Below are positions 1 through 13,700 of a DNA stretch of 64,000 nt, in pieces. Position 1 is the first letter of the stretch. Each line of letters starts with the position of its first letter. The stretch is from positions 11,169,704 to 11,233,703 of the forward strand of contig NC_088304.1 in NCBI RefSeq assembly GCF_032854445.1, written 5' to 3'. The notes below the pieces were generated by a model. It had not been told where the DNA came from. It saw nothing but the letters and a program-made list of their open reading frames with translations, and did not search any database. Origin of the DNA: Liolophura sinensis. Its lineage: Eukaryota; Mollusca; Polyplacophora; Chitonida; Chitonidae. The translations under genes and the position numbers were made by a program.

Positions 1-1762
1 CGGGCTCGATGACTATGGAGATTACAGTGCACTCCACGTCGGTAAACCCTACAAATACTTCTTGTTTCATCTGTGGGCAGGATTTGCCAAATACGAGGGG
101 AGACTGTGCGTTGAATGTGAACGTAACATGGGAAGAGGTGGACAGTGGTAAACTGTATTTACAGCTGACGACCCCTGCGACCTACAACGTGTCCTTGGTC
201 TGTTCTAACATGATTAGCATCGAAGAACAATTTTGCTTGTTGGACGCACAACAGTTCACTGCTGATGATTTTATCATCGACTACCCTCGTGCTGTGGGCT
301 TTGGAAGCGCTGATACTCAAGCGGAAGTTGTGTACACAATCCATCTGTTTCAGGACACCTATATACCTCCAAACGTCCAGTTCACTTGGACCTATGACGA
401 TGGTAACACTGAGGGCCCAGTCAACTTTACGGTTTGGGCGATGAGCCATTATTTTGAAAGTAGAGGCACATTCAATTCAACTCTGGCCATTCAGGTTTTC
501 GAAGATCCTGTTCGAGTTGTACCCCTTCCGGTGACTGTAGGAGTGTTATCCGTGGAAACAAACCTTACTCTGGGCAACGTGTCCTCAGATGTTCTAGGAT
601 TGTTTATCAGCGCTGACGCTCAAGGTGCTAACATCACTTTTGATATTGACTTCGACGACGGCACAACTGAAAGCTGCTCGGAAACCGCTGTCGAGAAAAC
701 GCTAGTTCTAGTAAAAAGTAAAATCTACTCAACGGCAGGTGTGTTCAGACCACGCGTCATTGCTACAAGTGCAACTTTTCAAGAGGAAATTTTGTTGGAT
801 GATGTTACCATGCTGTGGCCTGTGCCCGACTTTAACCTGGAACTTCCGGTAGAAGTGGTTTATCCCAGCGGTACGGGCGCTGTTGACCTGACCATAACGG
901 ACGGCTCCCCCTCACCGACAAACGTCACCTGCGTGGTCCTCTACTCCGACGACAGTCCTCAGGACACCGTGACGCTGCCTGCTTCTTTTCAACACACCTA
1001 CCACGATTTAGGCCAGATAACCGTGACAGCGATTTGTACAAACGCCGTGTCGTCGAGAGAAGCCGAAAACGAAACAACCGTAACGAGCTCGTGCTTTGGA
1101 CCTGGCCGGCCGTTCATGGGTCAGACACAGGTAACAAAGCTAGTTTCAGAGCAATTCAAACTGAAGGCAACAGTGGACATACTCTGCAGGAATCTAACCT
1201 CAGAGTTCCTCTGGAACGTAACACGTGATGGAATTTCAGTGCAAATTTCTCAGCCGGGGAGCACTGTTTTGTCCATCACTGCGCGGCAGTTCGAACCGGG
1301 TGAATACATCGTGGGGTTTTACACAAACTTTAGGGAACAACCTCTACTGTACCTTACGGACACAATTACCATGAGCATCCTTCGATCTCCTTTGTCTGTA
1401 AGCGTCAAAGGGGGAACGTCGAAGTCGGTGGGCACCACTCAAAGTGTCACTGTTGATGCCGCTACAGATTCATACGACCCTGACATCCCGCGAGGAAGCC
1501 CCCAAGGTCTGACGTTTGAGTGGACATGCACCAAAGCCGATGACCTAACTATGGCCGAGGAACGTGCTTTGGCCGGTTCTCTGAACAGCTGCCCTGACTG
1601 TCTGATCACAGGCGGAACAGGAAAGGTCACAGTTCCCCCGGGGTGTCTGGAGGTAAACAAATGGCATTCCTTGCGAGTTAATGTTACCAAGGATACCAGA
1701 AGCGCCGGCGCTTATCAGATCCTACAAATAACGCCTGCCCCGACGCCTCAGCTGGAAATAAG
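1..1762 (+). CDS. Polycystin exon 1 (visible): PKD modules and start of REJ
   Basis: The frame is open from base 3 with no upstream stop, so the exon probably begins before the window; the ATG at 9 is not taken as the start. Three PKD-type beta-sandwich modules can be recognised by their D-D-G/D-D-S turns near 391-410, 649-668 and 942-960, with many N-x-S/T sites, as expected for an extracellular stalk. From about 1390 the sequence changes to the start of a REJ module (S-Y-D-P-D near 1473, then F-E-W-T-C). Donor is AAG|GTAATT; the exon ends in phase 2. Confidence 0.9.
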
Positions 1763-4700
1763 GTAATTCCTAAGTAGCTGCAAAATTACGAAATTTGCGC
1801 TAGACCACATGTAAAATGTGCGACGATTATTTTCACTATTCTCAATCAAAACTGCAAACATAATGTCTTGAACAGTGAAGTTAAGCAAACAACTGGGGAA
1901 TATCAATGAAACATATATTTACAACATAACATAAAACCAAGGTTGGAAGTGCCATTTGGTGAAAAAGAGCCACTTAATCTATTTCTAGAAATAACTAGTA
2001 TCTTGTCAAGTGACACTACTAATTTTCCAAGTCAGTGCCCAAGAAGAAACGCATAGATTAAGTCCGGTTTAGTTTTGAGGAGAATACAATCAGCCAATGT
2101 ACAGAATGAGACGTCCGAACCTCAGTATTAATAAAACAAGCAAACTTTCGACGATGATCACTTTGATGCGCCGAAGCGTTTCGTTTTTGGGGAGAGTATA
2201 TAAAACCTTTTCCACAATTAATGTTTCTGTAAAGCTTTAGGAATACACCACTGAAAATCACCCGAAGACGTTAAATTGATTTACTTGTTTATTTATTTGA
2301 TTGGTATTTTTCGCCCTACACAGGAGTATTTCACACATATGCTATGGCAACCAGCATAATGGTGAGAGCAAACCGGGCAGAGCCCTGGGAAATCCCACAA
2401 CCGTACGCTTGATCGGTAAATTTAAGTTACATAAATTGTGGCTTAGCTACGCATTCAAACAAATCATTTTACTTTCCTTTCCAAAGTTGTAGAGTTAATT
2501 GCCTGGAGAGGAAGAACGCTGAGTTTTCCATCACTCTGGAAAGCACTTGTCTAGACTGCTCTTTTGAGGACATGTTGGCAGCCGAGCACCAGTGGACGTT
2601 ATACAGAAGAGTTAGCCTCCAGGATCCCCCTGAAGAGGTGACAGAGTTGGGGAGCCTTACTTCAACAGGTCAGATCAATCGTTCTACTTAGCTTATTGCA
2701 GCAAAATGGCAGTGACTGCACAAAGCACAATGTAATTACGGCATAGACTACAGAGGACAAAAGCTGAAGACTATACAAGGGACGGATTGTATGAAACGGT
2801 TAGTCTGCTCTCTGCAAAGAATAGATAGTTGACAAATAATATAGAAGCACCATTTTTCATTACATTGGGCAGGATCTAACTTTGACACTGTGGACACAAA
2901 TATATAATTTCCAACTTTTTATATCTTATTCAAATGGCTAGTCAGCTAGTCAGAGGGACCACTTCGGTGGTCTAAAGGTTAGAACGTTAGAGCCTCGAAG
3001 TCGGGAGACTTGGATCAAACCCGGGCCAGGTCGCACTAAAGACTGAAAAAAGGATACTTGTTGCTGCCTCCCTTGGTGCTCAGCACTGAGAGGTTAGAGC
3101 AATGAAACAGGACTGGTTAGCCTGGTGTCAGTATAATGTGACTGGGTGAGGTGTCATGTATGGTGTCTTTGGCATGATGCTTCATTGGCGCCTGCACTTT
3201 GGCGACATGGACTCGCCGGCCACAAGAAGACACAGTACATGTACACACACCTAATGACTCCTCGTTGTCATATGACTGAAGATATGACGGAAGAATTGCC
3301 AAGTAAACCCCAAGCAACATACTCATATATTATATGCAATACTCATTATCTCTGTGCAGGTATAGTTCACTATCCTGATATATTATATGCATTACTCACT
3401 ATCTCTGTGCAGGTATAGTTCACTATCCTGATATATTAAATGCAATACTCACTATCTCTGTGCAGGTATAGTATATCCTGATATATTAAATGCAATACTC
3501 ACTATCTCTGTGCAGGCATAAATTCAATATTACATGTGATACTCAATATCTCTCTGGAGGAATAAACGCAACCTGTGACATGGACTCGCTATGCTATAGG
3601 GAGACACAGTGTATGTACGCTCATCACTCCTCGTCGTCATATGACTGGAAAATTATTAAGTACGACGTTAAATATGGTATCCTTCATTCATAATCCTGAC
3701 TTACTATTATTAGTATTAATGGAAAATTAGTACAAATGAAATAAATATAACTTATGTAATAACCTTATGTTCATGACAGGTGTAAACATCTCCTCTATCT
3801 CCATCAAGCCGTACAGCTTAACTGACGGGTATTTATACGAGTTACAATTGCACGTCTCCCAGATTAAAGGCAAGTCTCCAGGCACAGTCACTGAGTCCTT
3901 CAGCATGAACCATCCACCTTATGGAGGCACATGTCAGGTGACGCCTCAAACAGGTGAGTATATACGGCGCGGAAGGTGCGGATATCAATCCAGTCTTGGA
4001 CAGGCAATTTGTAGATTCGCCTACTCTCACGGCATGCGGGGCCTTGGCGACAATGGTGCTATTACGTTCGTTGAAGAACACATGTCTTCTACCGAAATGG
4101 TGTACTACTTGCATGTCACATGAGGGGAATTTCGTCAATAGCTTACCAAAGATCGTTGGTTTACCCCCGATCACTCCCGTTCATAAACTGATCCTCAAGA
4201 ATGAAAAATTTTGGCATTAAGCAATATATAACCAGTCAAATATATAAATAGATAAACAAGTGTTACAATCCATTGACCTATTATGCTTTACATGATTATT
4301 CTGTGCCCTGGCACCAGAGCAGTCAGACCTATATTCCACATGAAGGGAGTCTCGTATAAACTCACACCATCTCACGTTAGCTGGCATCCAGTGCATGCTC
4401 TTGGCACGGAACATACATACGCTTCCGGACTCAACGAACAACGTGCATTTTACGCCTCTGGACTAGGCGGTTAGACAGTTCCCCGTATTCATATGTAAAC
4501 AGTTGGATGTGGGTAAAATAAGCGTGAGCAGAAGAATAGTTTTACGCGAGATAAATTAAGACTTTACAAAGGTAATGTCATTGTTGTATTTAGAACTTTA
4601 GTGTGCTCTGCTACTCGATTTCCCGCTGGACACCATGCTGGCAACGTCAAACAGACGAGATCCTAAGAGACAAGATTCCTTAATTTTTAGTGGAGCTGAC

Positions 4701-7700
4701 ACTCTAAGCATGGAACTACTTAGAAAGTAAATTTTAAATAACGGGAGCAGTGGGTGTTTGCCGGAAAGTCTACTTGTCAATTACCCTCTAAGGCCAGTTG
4801 GTCCTGTGATTGTTGGCGTTTTGACATGTATTGGTGGTAGGTTGTTTCCTCACGCTGGGGTCGCTGGTTCGAACCTCGGAGTGATCATGCTCTGGTAATG
4901 AAGCTACTTAGATAAACCCAAACTGAAATAAATTGACAGGAGGCCGTATTTCATCCGTTAAAAGCCGTGTACTTCTGCTACACAGGGCAGGCGGCTTTGG
5001 ACAAGTTCCAGGTTTCTTGCAGCGGTTGGGTGGATGAAGACACGAGAATCGTAAGGTCAGCGTCGGACACGGGCGATCGCCTCATCTACCAGTACACAGT
5101 CACCTCAGGAAACGAAACCGGACTGATGTACTCAGGGAGTAAGTCGAAGGAGAACATACCCGAGATTGAGTCTGTGACTCATGTATCTATTTTTTATGTG
5201 TGTCCTTACAAATAATTTTCAATTTTCTTTTTACCACAATCTGCTTAAACAATGGTGGTAGGGAGAGTGTGCGTTGTATCTACGTAAACAGTAAGAATAA
5301 AACCATGACTGAGGTAAATGGAGAAATGACCAATTTCACCGGTAATACATGTGACCATTTGCCAACTATCATAGTTTCAACAATGTGTGGTGTTTTATAT
5401 TTGTCAGTAGATTTTCTCAATCAGATCGCTTGTACTCGGTAACTTACTGTTGCCGAGTGGTAAAAGTAAATATTTATTGATTTAATTGGTATTTTACGCT
5501 GTACTCAAGGAGATTTCATTTATACGACGGCGGCAATCAATATGGTGGTTGAAAACCGGGCAGAGCCCGGGATAAACCCACGACCATTCGCAGGTTGCTG
5601 ACACACCTTCTCACGCACGAACATGAGCTGGACTTGAACTCACAACGACCGCATTGGTGAGAGACTCCTGGGTCATTACGATTACCAGTTGAGCCACGGA
5701 GGCCCCTAAAAGTAAATAAGTTTAAATCATAATAACACATACGGTGCGGGTTTAATCCTAGTCTTGATTTTTCCCCTCTCTGGTCGTACGTGGAAGGCTT
5801 GTGAGCAACATGCGGATGGTCGTGAGTTTCCCCCGGCCTACCCCGTTCCCCCCCCCCCCCCACACACACACACCATAACGCTGACCGCCGTAGTACAAGT
5901 GAAATATTCTTGAGTCCGCCGTGAAACACCAGTCAAATAAATAAGTAAGTGGAAATATCTCGCCAAGAGTTCATGTCTTCTCCTCGTGTTTCTACTATAC
6001 CTGGCGAGAAAGTTGGTGTTTTTTCCCACTCCGTGCACCCTTGTTTCCTCCACTTACAAACCCGACCGACGCCATATTAGTAAAACCAACTTGAGCGTTG
6101 AACACTAGCCAGTCAATCTGTCAGTCAATCGTCTTCTTTGCTTTCCCAGATAGCCGCATGTCCCCTCCCACAGAGCTTATAGTTGGGGAAGAGGAAAACA
6201 ACTACAATGTCGAGATCACAGCACGAATATTTGACCCCTACAATGGAATGGCGCAGACGAAGGTGACTGTTAAGGTACGGAGCAGCCAACTTTTATCCGA
6301 TAATATGCCGGGTAAATTATTTAACAGGTCGTATTTCTAATTGAAATGTGACAGGCACTGTTGCATTAGGATCCGCCTGCATAAATGTCATGACGACTTC
6401 GGCCTGGATTCGCTCACACTCGACACAGTAGATCATTCGAACCCATCGATTCTATGCTCTGCCGAAAGACACGTGGTTTCCTGATACTAGTGAAAAGTGA
6501 CCAACTCCGTGTTGGCCTATGAACATTCCGCACGAACAAAATATCTTGGCCACGATATTTCATTGGTTAGAGTAGAGGTACGTCTTCATTAACATCACTT
6601 ATACCGAGGTATGATGTCCACTACCGAGTCTCGAGGGCCTCTATGGCCAAGTGGTTAGCGTGCCAGTGCGGCACAAAGACCCATGAGTCCCTCACCATTG
6701 CGGTCGCCGTACGTTCAAGTCCAGATCATTATGGCTTCCTCACCAGCCGTCCATGGGAAGATCTGCCAGCAACTTGCGGGTGCTCTGCCCGGTTTACTCC
6801 CACCATAATGCTGACCGCAATCGTACGAATAAAATATTCTTGAGTACGGGGTAAAACAGCAATCAAATAAACAAATAAAATAAACGGAGTTTCGATTTTC
6901 AAAGGAAATAAAAACTATTTCTATAATACTTCACCGATCGCCCGCAAGTGAACCAGAAATAATCATACTTATGATTTGTCCTTAACCTTACAAGAACAAT
7001 ACGGTCGTTTTTATTGGTCGTTCTGTATTATGTTAATTAGCCATATGTATCCGATCTGTGAGCTCTTTCAGCAGAGGTAGTTGACGGAACGTTACATACC
7101 TCTGAATGAGGAGAGTAAGATTCTCAAAACACTCTCAGCGTTACGTGCATATATCTGTCACGGCAACCAGCAGTGCAGTGATGACATTCCCATGGCAGTG
7201 ACGTGCTGGTAACGTTAACAGATCACGTATATACACAATTCGTCCCTGGTTTCATTTATTTTTGTTCTATGTGTGTGAATATTACATCTGGATGACGCCG
7301 ATCGAGTTTATGAGTGGATAATGAAAAATTATGACGTCGTCAATATTTCAGCCATGTCTTGGCGATTTGAGTAAAGTAAATCATCGAGTAAACCACCTTG
7401 CCTGGGCAGGTACTGATGAAGCTTCTGACGTTATTTAGCATCCTTAGTCTAGGATGAGAAATCTATGCGTCCAAACAGACATTTGCTTACCAGCCGTCAA
7501 CCAATACAGAGGTTTCAAGTCAATAATCACAAAGCCAGTTCCCAAAACGACGTATAAGACAAACCACCAAAGGACCAAGAAAGTGTATAAAGTACAAAAA
7601 TAGAACGGAATCATGCAAATAGATGCAGTCGACAGTTTTCCGTGATGTTGGAAAGACACAAGTTATGTTCTAAGCGACTGAGTGAAATCAGCATTCAAAT

Positions 7701-10700
7701 TGTGTACAAAGAAAAGCACTCGTGCGGGAAAGTTGTCATCGGGTCTATTAGGATCAACTGACTCTCGGGTCAGTCCAGTCTCGTGACCAACTGACCTATC
7801 TGCCCGTGCAGAAGTGAAATATAATTGGACACGGTGTAAAACGCCATACAGCTAAATAAATAACCGAAATCGTCTGTTGCCAGGTAACCCGCCGCTCCCA
7901 AGGATAGCGGTTTGAACAACCTGGCCGAGGTCTCGTCAGTTCTGGATGATCTCAGCGTTGACTTAGCCCAGTCTGTGAAGGAGGGGGACATCCAGAAAAC
8001 ATCGCGCTTTATCGAGAGTGCTTCTTCAGTCATCAACACATTGGTGAGTGACTGGTTATGATGTGTGGTTAGTCCAGCTCATGATGGCTTCCTCTCCTGT
8101 TGTACGTGAGAAGCTCTGTGAGATGGTCGTGGGTTTCCCCGGGCTCTGTCAGGTTTCTTCTCATCCTCGTCGCCGTCGTATAAGTGAAATATTCTTGAGT
8201 ACAGAGTAAAACATCAGTCAAATAAATAAATAAATAAATAGAAAGTGTGATCAGATGTTAGTTATCACACTGTGTCGCCGCATTTTAAGCCATTTAGACT
8301 AAAATTTATAATAAATTTAATTTCTAGTTGACAAGCAGTTCTACGAGGAACGAGGTTGTGGTTCTTGGTCATGGGGTGAAGTGCATGTGTTGCAGCTTGC
8401 AAGAGGACCTCGGTTATGTTTCCTTCTTTTTTCTTCTTGTGTGGATAAAGATTGGCAATGTTGTAAGCAGACAACGCTAGATTTTAGATAACTGAACGTA
8501 ACCTAAGGCGATTGTTTATGCTTAGTCGTTTACAGGTCTGAATTTTTTTCTTTTCTATCACATACACTTACCTTGTTTCCGTTAGACTTTTGCCTGTGGA
8601 TAACTCAACCCTCCCTGACTCAACTGACCCTTGGCTGGGTGCCGAGCCACTGGACGTGCCCCAGGGGAACAAGAGTGCTGTTCCTTGGACCGAATTGTGG
8701 ACCGACCTTCTTACACCAAAAGACACAGCCTTACAGGACAAACTCACGCAGGTCTGTTTTGGAGAGGATGTAGGCGGTTTGAAACGAAATTGTATCGGCG
8801 TATTGTTTTCGTCGTATCTCAGCAGTCTCGCGCGTTTAAAATACCCTACTATAAAAGCTACACTAAACGGTTAAAACACAGTGATACATGTTGATTCTTC
8901 ATGGTTTACTGCCTTTCGCACACGACCTTGTCTCCAAAACTTGGATGACAGGAGCCAATCAAAGATTACTGATACTTTTGGCATGTTATTGTTGTGTTTT
9001 AAGTTCGTTAAACGTTGTATCACGGGAAAGCCTGACAGTATTGAATTTATCAAGACTACATATATCAATAACGTATAACCCGCAGTGCAGTACGCCCAAA
9101 TTCATGACGATTCTGAAGAAATTAATAAAAAAAACTTTCGCGATGTTTTTGGTCAAAGAGGATGACGTCAGTCTACAGACGGGCTATGTACGGATACCGA
9201 TGTAAATTTACCATAAACAATCAAAATGTTTTCTTAGGCAATTACTCGAATGTTTTTAAAAAAACTTAATTGACAAAACCTAATTGACAGAACAGAACAT
9301 AACAGACATTAGCAAGAAACAATACAATATACCGTATGTGGGAAATTTTTGAGCAACCTGCGGATGGTCGTGGATTTCCTCCGTGCTCTGCCTGGATTCC
9401 TCCCACCATAATGCTTGCCGTCCTCATTTAAGTGAAATATTCTTGAATACGGCGTATAACATCAATCAAGTAAAAAATGAAGCCAAAAAATATAACCATT
9501 TTGGCTTAGATTTGTCTGGCTTACCTTTGCCTGGCTTAGCTTTGCTTGGCCTAGCTTTGCCTGGCTTAGTTTTGTCCGGTTTAGCTATATTTGGCTTAGC
9601 TTTGTCAGGCTGGGCCTTGTCTGGCTTGACTTTGTCTGGCTTAGCTTTGGCTGGCTTTATCTGAAGCGTTTGGGTATAATGAGTTTAATGTTGTATCAAT
9701 TTCATACTTGTTATTTTATTTCTTGATGTTGATGTATCTGTTTCTTCAATTACGAAAAACTCAGATAATCCGAGAAGAGTCCGAGAAAACTTTTTATTGT
9801 ACATATACCCGAATATGCATTGATCCAAATCAGTCCACAGGTGAGGTTTGGAACATGAGGTATTATTTTCAGCAATGACCAAAAGGGTCAAAAGTTAATG
9901 CGTGGTAAATTTGGCATTCTCTTTGTTTGTCCTTTGGTGGAATGTACGAAATAGGACTGGCTCTGTCTGAATATGTGCAATATCAATATTCCTCCACGCA
10001 CATTCCTCACCGCTATCACGAGGATTCCCCAGGATTAAACACGTATCTAACCAAATCAAATCAAATTCTTCCCTGTTCTTCTGGTATAATAAATCTTGTT
10101 ATATTTATATATGTGTGTGTAACAGGAAACTGAGGGATACATTGGCTCCTTGGCGAATGTGCTGAACCGCACAGAAGACGTATCCCTAGATACCGTCTTC
10201 TATGTGACAAGTACCATGGGAACTTTGGTTCAGCAACCGGACTATGTCAGTGACGACGGTTTGGTGAGCAGTGCTTTGTGGGTGTGAATGTGGCTGAGGG
10301 TGGTCGTTAGGGCATGAGGGTGAACAGCAATTCGTTTATCGTAAGCGCATAATGATGTACAGAGCCACTATACATATAAAAAAGTTATCTGATCTTAACA
10401 TTTACCTTAACTAAAAGACATCCATATATTTATTCTAATGGCCTACTACATTTCTTGGAATAGTCGGTACTATTTACCCCAGTAACCGACTATGTTTTTC
10501 CAAACAGTCTCGCTGGTCCTGTCATCTTAGGCGTTACACTCACTGGAGCTGAATGCAGTTCCCGGCTTCTTCCAGTGAAAATCAAAAGGCATGTGATTTC
10601 CCATGAGTTCTACCCGTCTTCTATTGCCCTTTAATCTAACCGTAGTTGTATAACTGTATGAGAGAAATTATTCTTTACTTTCCGACCTATAAAATGAAAA

Positions 10701-13700
10701 AGAGTCTGGTGTTTTCTGTTTTCCAAAAGGAAACAGCGATGAGTGTGATAACGGGACTAACGGATCCATTGGAAAATCTGCTGACAGAAGATCTTAGTGA
10801 CACGCAAGTGGACGAAATTCTCACTTGTAAGTCTTTTAATATGATTAAAGACGTGCAACATAGTGAGTAAAACTACAGCAGCCGCGACAGTGTGATACCT
10901 GGCAAATAGTCTCACGTAACCGGTCAAATACAGCCTCTTGTCAGTTTACCTCAGTTAGGATTTTATTCTAACTTTGCAAAAAAAAAAACAAAAAAAACAA
11001 AAAACACGCAGTTTGGGCTGATTTGATTACAGTGAGATAATAAACACTCAGCAATTGTAACGGTATTGCGTTTTCTCATGATATCAAATTAATATCAAAA
11101 TTTAAGGCTTAAAAGTATCAGTGGGCGTCAGAGGAAAGATTATTGACATCTACATTCCAAAGTATCACTAATGCTCTCTTAACTTTTTTTGTTTTTATAA
11201 CTTTAAAGAACTTTAAGTCCCTACTGGTAGTAGTATTTTGACCTTTCGGCTTCATAACTTCTTTCAGCACTGCTGTCTTGCGTGGACAACATGATCGGGG
11301 TGGTATTACCCGCAGTACCCATAATACCAACCGAGGTGGACATGGACGTTGTGCGACAGCAGATGAGCCTTAAGAACAGCTACCTACCATCCGATGCTCT
11401 AAGTGACGGAGAAAAGGCTAAAGAAAACGCCGATCTCCATGACAATGAAAGAGCCTTTTTCCTGATGAGGACATACGAAGAAGAACAGTACGAGGCAAAG
11501 CACAAGCAAAAACTGGTAAACATCATGTGTCCCCGTCTAACCGATTATTTTTCTTGGGCGGGGGTGGGGGGTGGGGGTGGGGGTAGTGGTGGTGGTGGAG
11601 GTGCCGAGAGTGCTTATTTTTGAATGTTTTGCTTTCTAGTATTGTTGTTTTAGTTAAACTCAAACGTTGACCTGATATCGTACGCTTTACGCACAAAGTA
11701 CAATTCCGTACTAATATTTATTCACGGTGCTTGCCAAAGAGTTTGACCGGATCATAAGCTACTTATGACTATTAACCCACATCCATGTTCTAAAATAGCG
11801 AAAAATTATTTATTTCGCAGGCAAAGAAAGCTACACAGCCACTGGAAAATGCAATCAACAAAGCCCTGGACATGGCTTCCAAATTTCTGGCTGTTGGTCA
11901 AGAACCCAAAGATTTTAAAGATGAAAGAATGACGGCGAGTGTGGAGAAGCTTGACTTTAAGTCATTTCTAGGAAGACGGACTGAACGAGATGGAGTGCAG
12001 TTCAGTTTGGACATGGGAAATTTTGAAGCCAGAGAAAATCCAGCATTTACATTTAAGGTAAGACAAGAAGGCGTTGTTCTGTTGTATTACTTTTCTTTAC
12101 CGTTATCGGCATTTGAATCTAAACGCCAAAACATTCGCATACCAGCGGTCAACCTAACTGGACATTCCTGGTCAGTAATTGCAAGACGGATTGCGAAAAC
12201 AACGTTCAACGCAAACCACAAAAGATCTACGGAAGTATATACAATACAAATGTGCGGATTTATAGAAAGAACAAGTCAAGTTTTCAGTGTGTTGGAAAGA
12301 CGCAAGGAGTGTTCTAGACGAAAGTGGAATTAAACTCAGTGAAAAAGTTATGAAACACATTGCCAAAGATTCTGGACACTCCGTCCATATTTACGTACAC
12401 AAGAATTATACTCACTGTGAAACCTAAGAGATTTAGGGTGAATGTCATATAATGAAGACGTACAGCATAGAGAGTAAAACCAGGCGCTTGGTGGAATAGC
12501 CTTGACGTGCCAGTTTTTTTGCAGTAATAGCTTATGGCGTTGGTTAAAATCGTCTCATATAACACAGCAGAACTGTCTGATACAAGGCTGACAGAAGGCA
12601 CGCTATCGCCTTATGGCTTATAACAATATATAATACAGGTTAAACACTCATTCGAGCTATGTCGACCTCTTAATTCCACCAAAAGCAAGAGAGCATTGGA
12701 AGGGGAAGAAATTTAAAAATTCGACTACAATTCTGGCAAATTAAATGACTCCAGTACAAATTCCTCTATAGTTCCGTAAAAATGGTGGTACATTTTTTTA
12801 ATAATGTTCTGCGGCATAGTGAATTTAATTATAGTGTCCTGCTTGGTCAATAATAGATTAAGTTATTAATTGATTGATTGATTTATTTTGGGCCTCGCTA
12901 CCTCGGGCAGATAATTACTGGCTCGCTGCGACTGTAAGGCATTTGACCAATGAGGTCCCGTGTTCGAATCTAACGTTTGCTTTTTCGCCTCTGGCTTTAT
13001 GTCAAGAGATTTGTGAGATATCTGGCCAAGTTGGGCGATCTGTTCCGGGAACTACGATTTCATATAGGTGTTAATCTTTTGAACACAGCGCCTGAAGCGG
13101 AGATATTTTTTATCAAAAAATCGACCAGAACAAATCCATTGGAATTTTGCTATTGTTTTAGAAAAGCCCAAATAATTACCTTTCACAAAGTATAGCCTCG
13201 TCTGTGCACGTGTTGCTCCACAAAATCTCTAATTAAGCTCCTAAAATTTACGAAGCAAATCGCTTCATTCTTTTTTCAAACTTTAGGAAGGATTTTAATG
13301 CTATATAACAGTACAGGTGCAAGAATGATATTTACCGAAAAGCAGTAATACGGGTTAATCTCGTAAATGAGAAAATTTGATTTGATTATCGAATATGAAT
13401 TATTATCTCAAACTCTCCTGTAAAGTATGTTTAAAGACCAACGAAATAAATATTATTTTACTTATCTGATAGAGGTTTTAACTTTTCACCACGGCGATAC
13501 GGTTATTGGGTAAGGAAACCGGATATAGCCCAGAGAAAACTATTACTTTTGGCTAAGTACAGTGTGGCTACAGGAAATCGTCTTAAACCAGAACCAGTAG
13601 GTATTTCTCGTTGACCTAAACAACTGTCCCACGTCTTGGTTGACGGTTGGTATACGAATGTCTGTTTTGACGCATAGATTTATGAGATAGCCACAAACGT

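Noticed and set aside
3321-3560. CRISPR-like regular repeats
   Set aside because: Tandem repeats without unique spacers in a eukaryotic intron.
7884-7902. Polycystin exon 6 starting at the CAG at 7881-7883
   Set aside because: All three frames meet a stop before the conserved part; the acceptor at 7901-7902 gives an open, in-phase exon.
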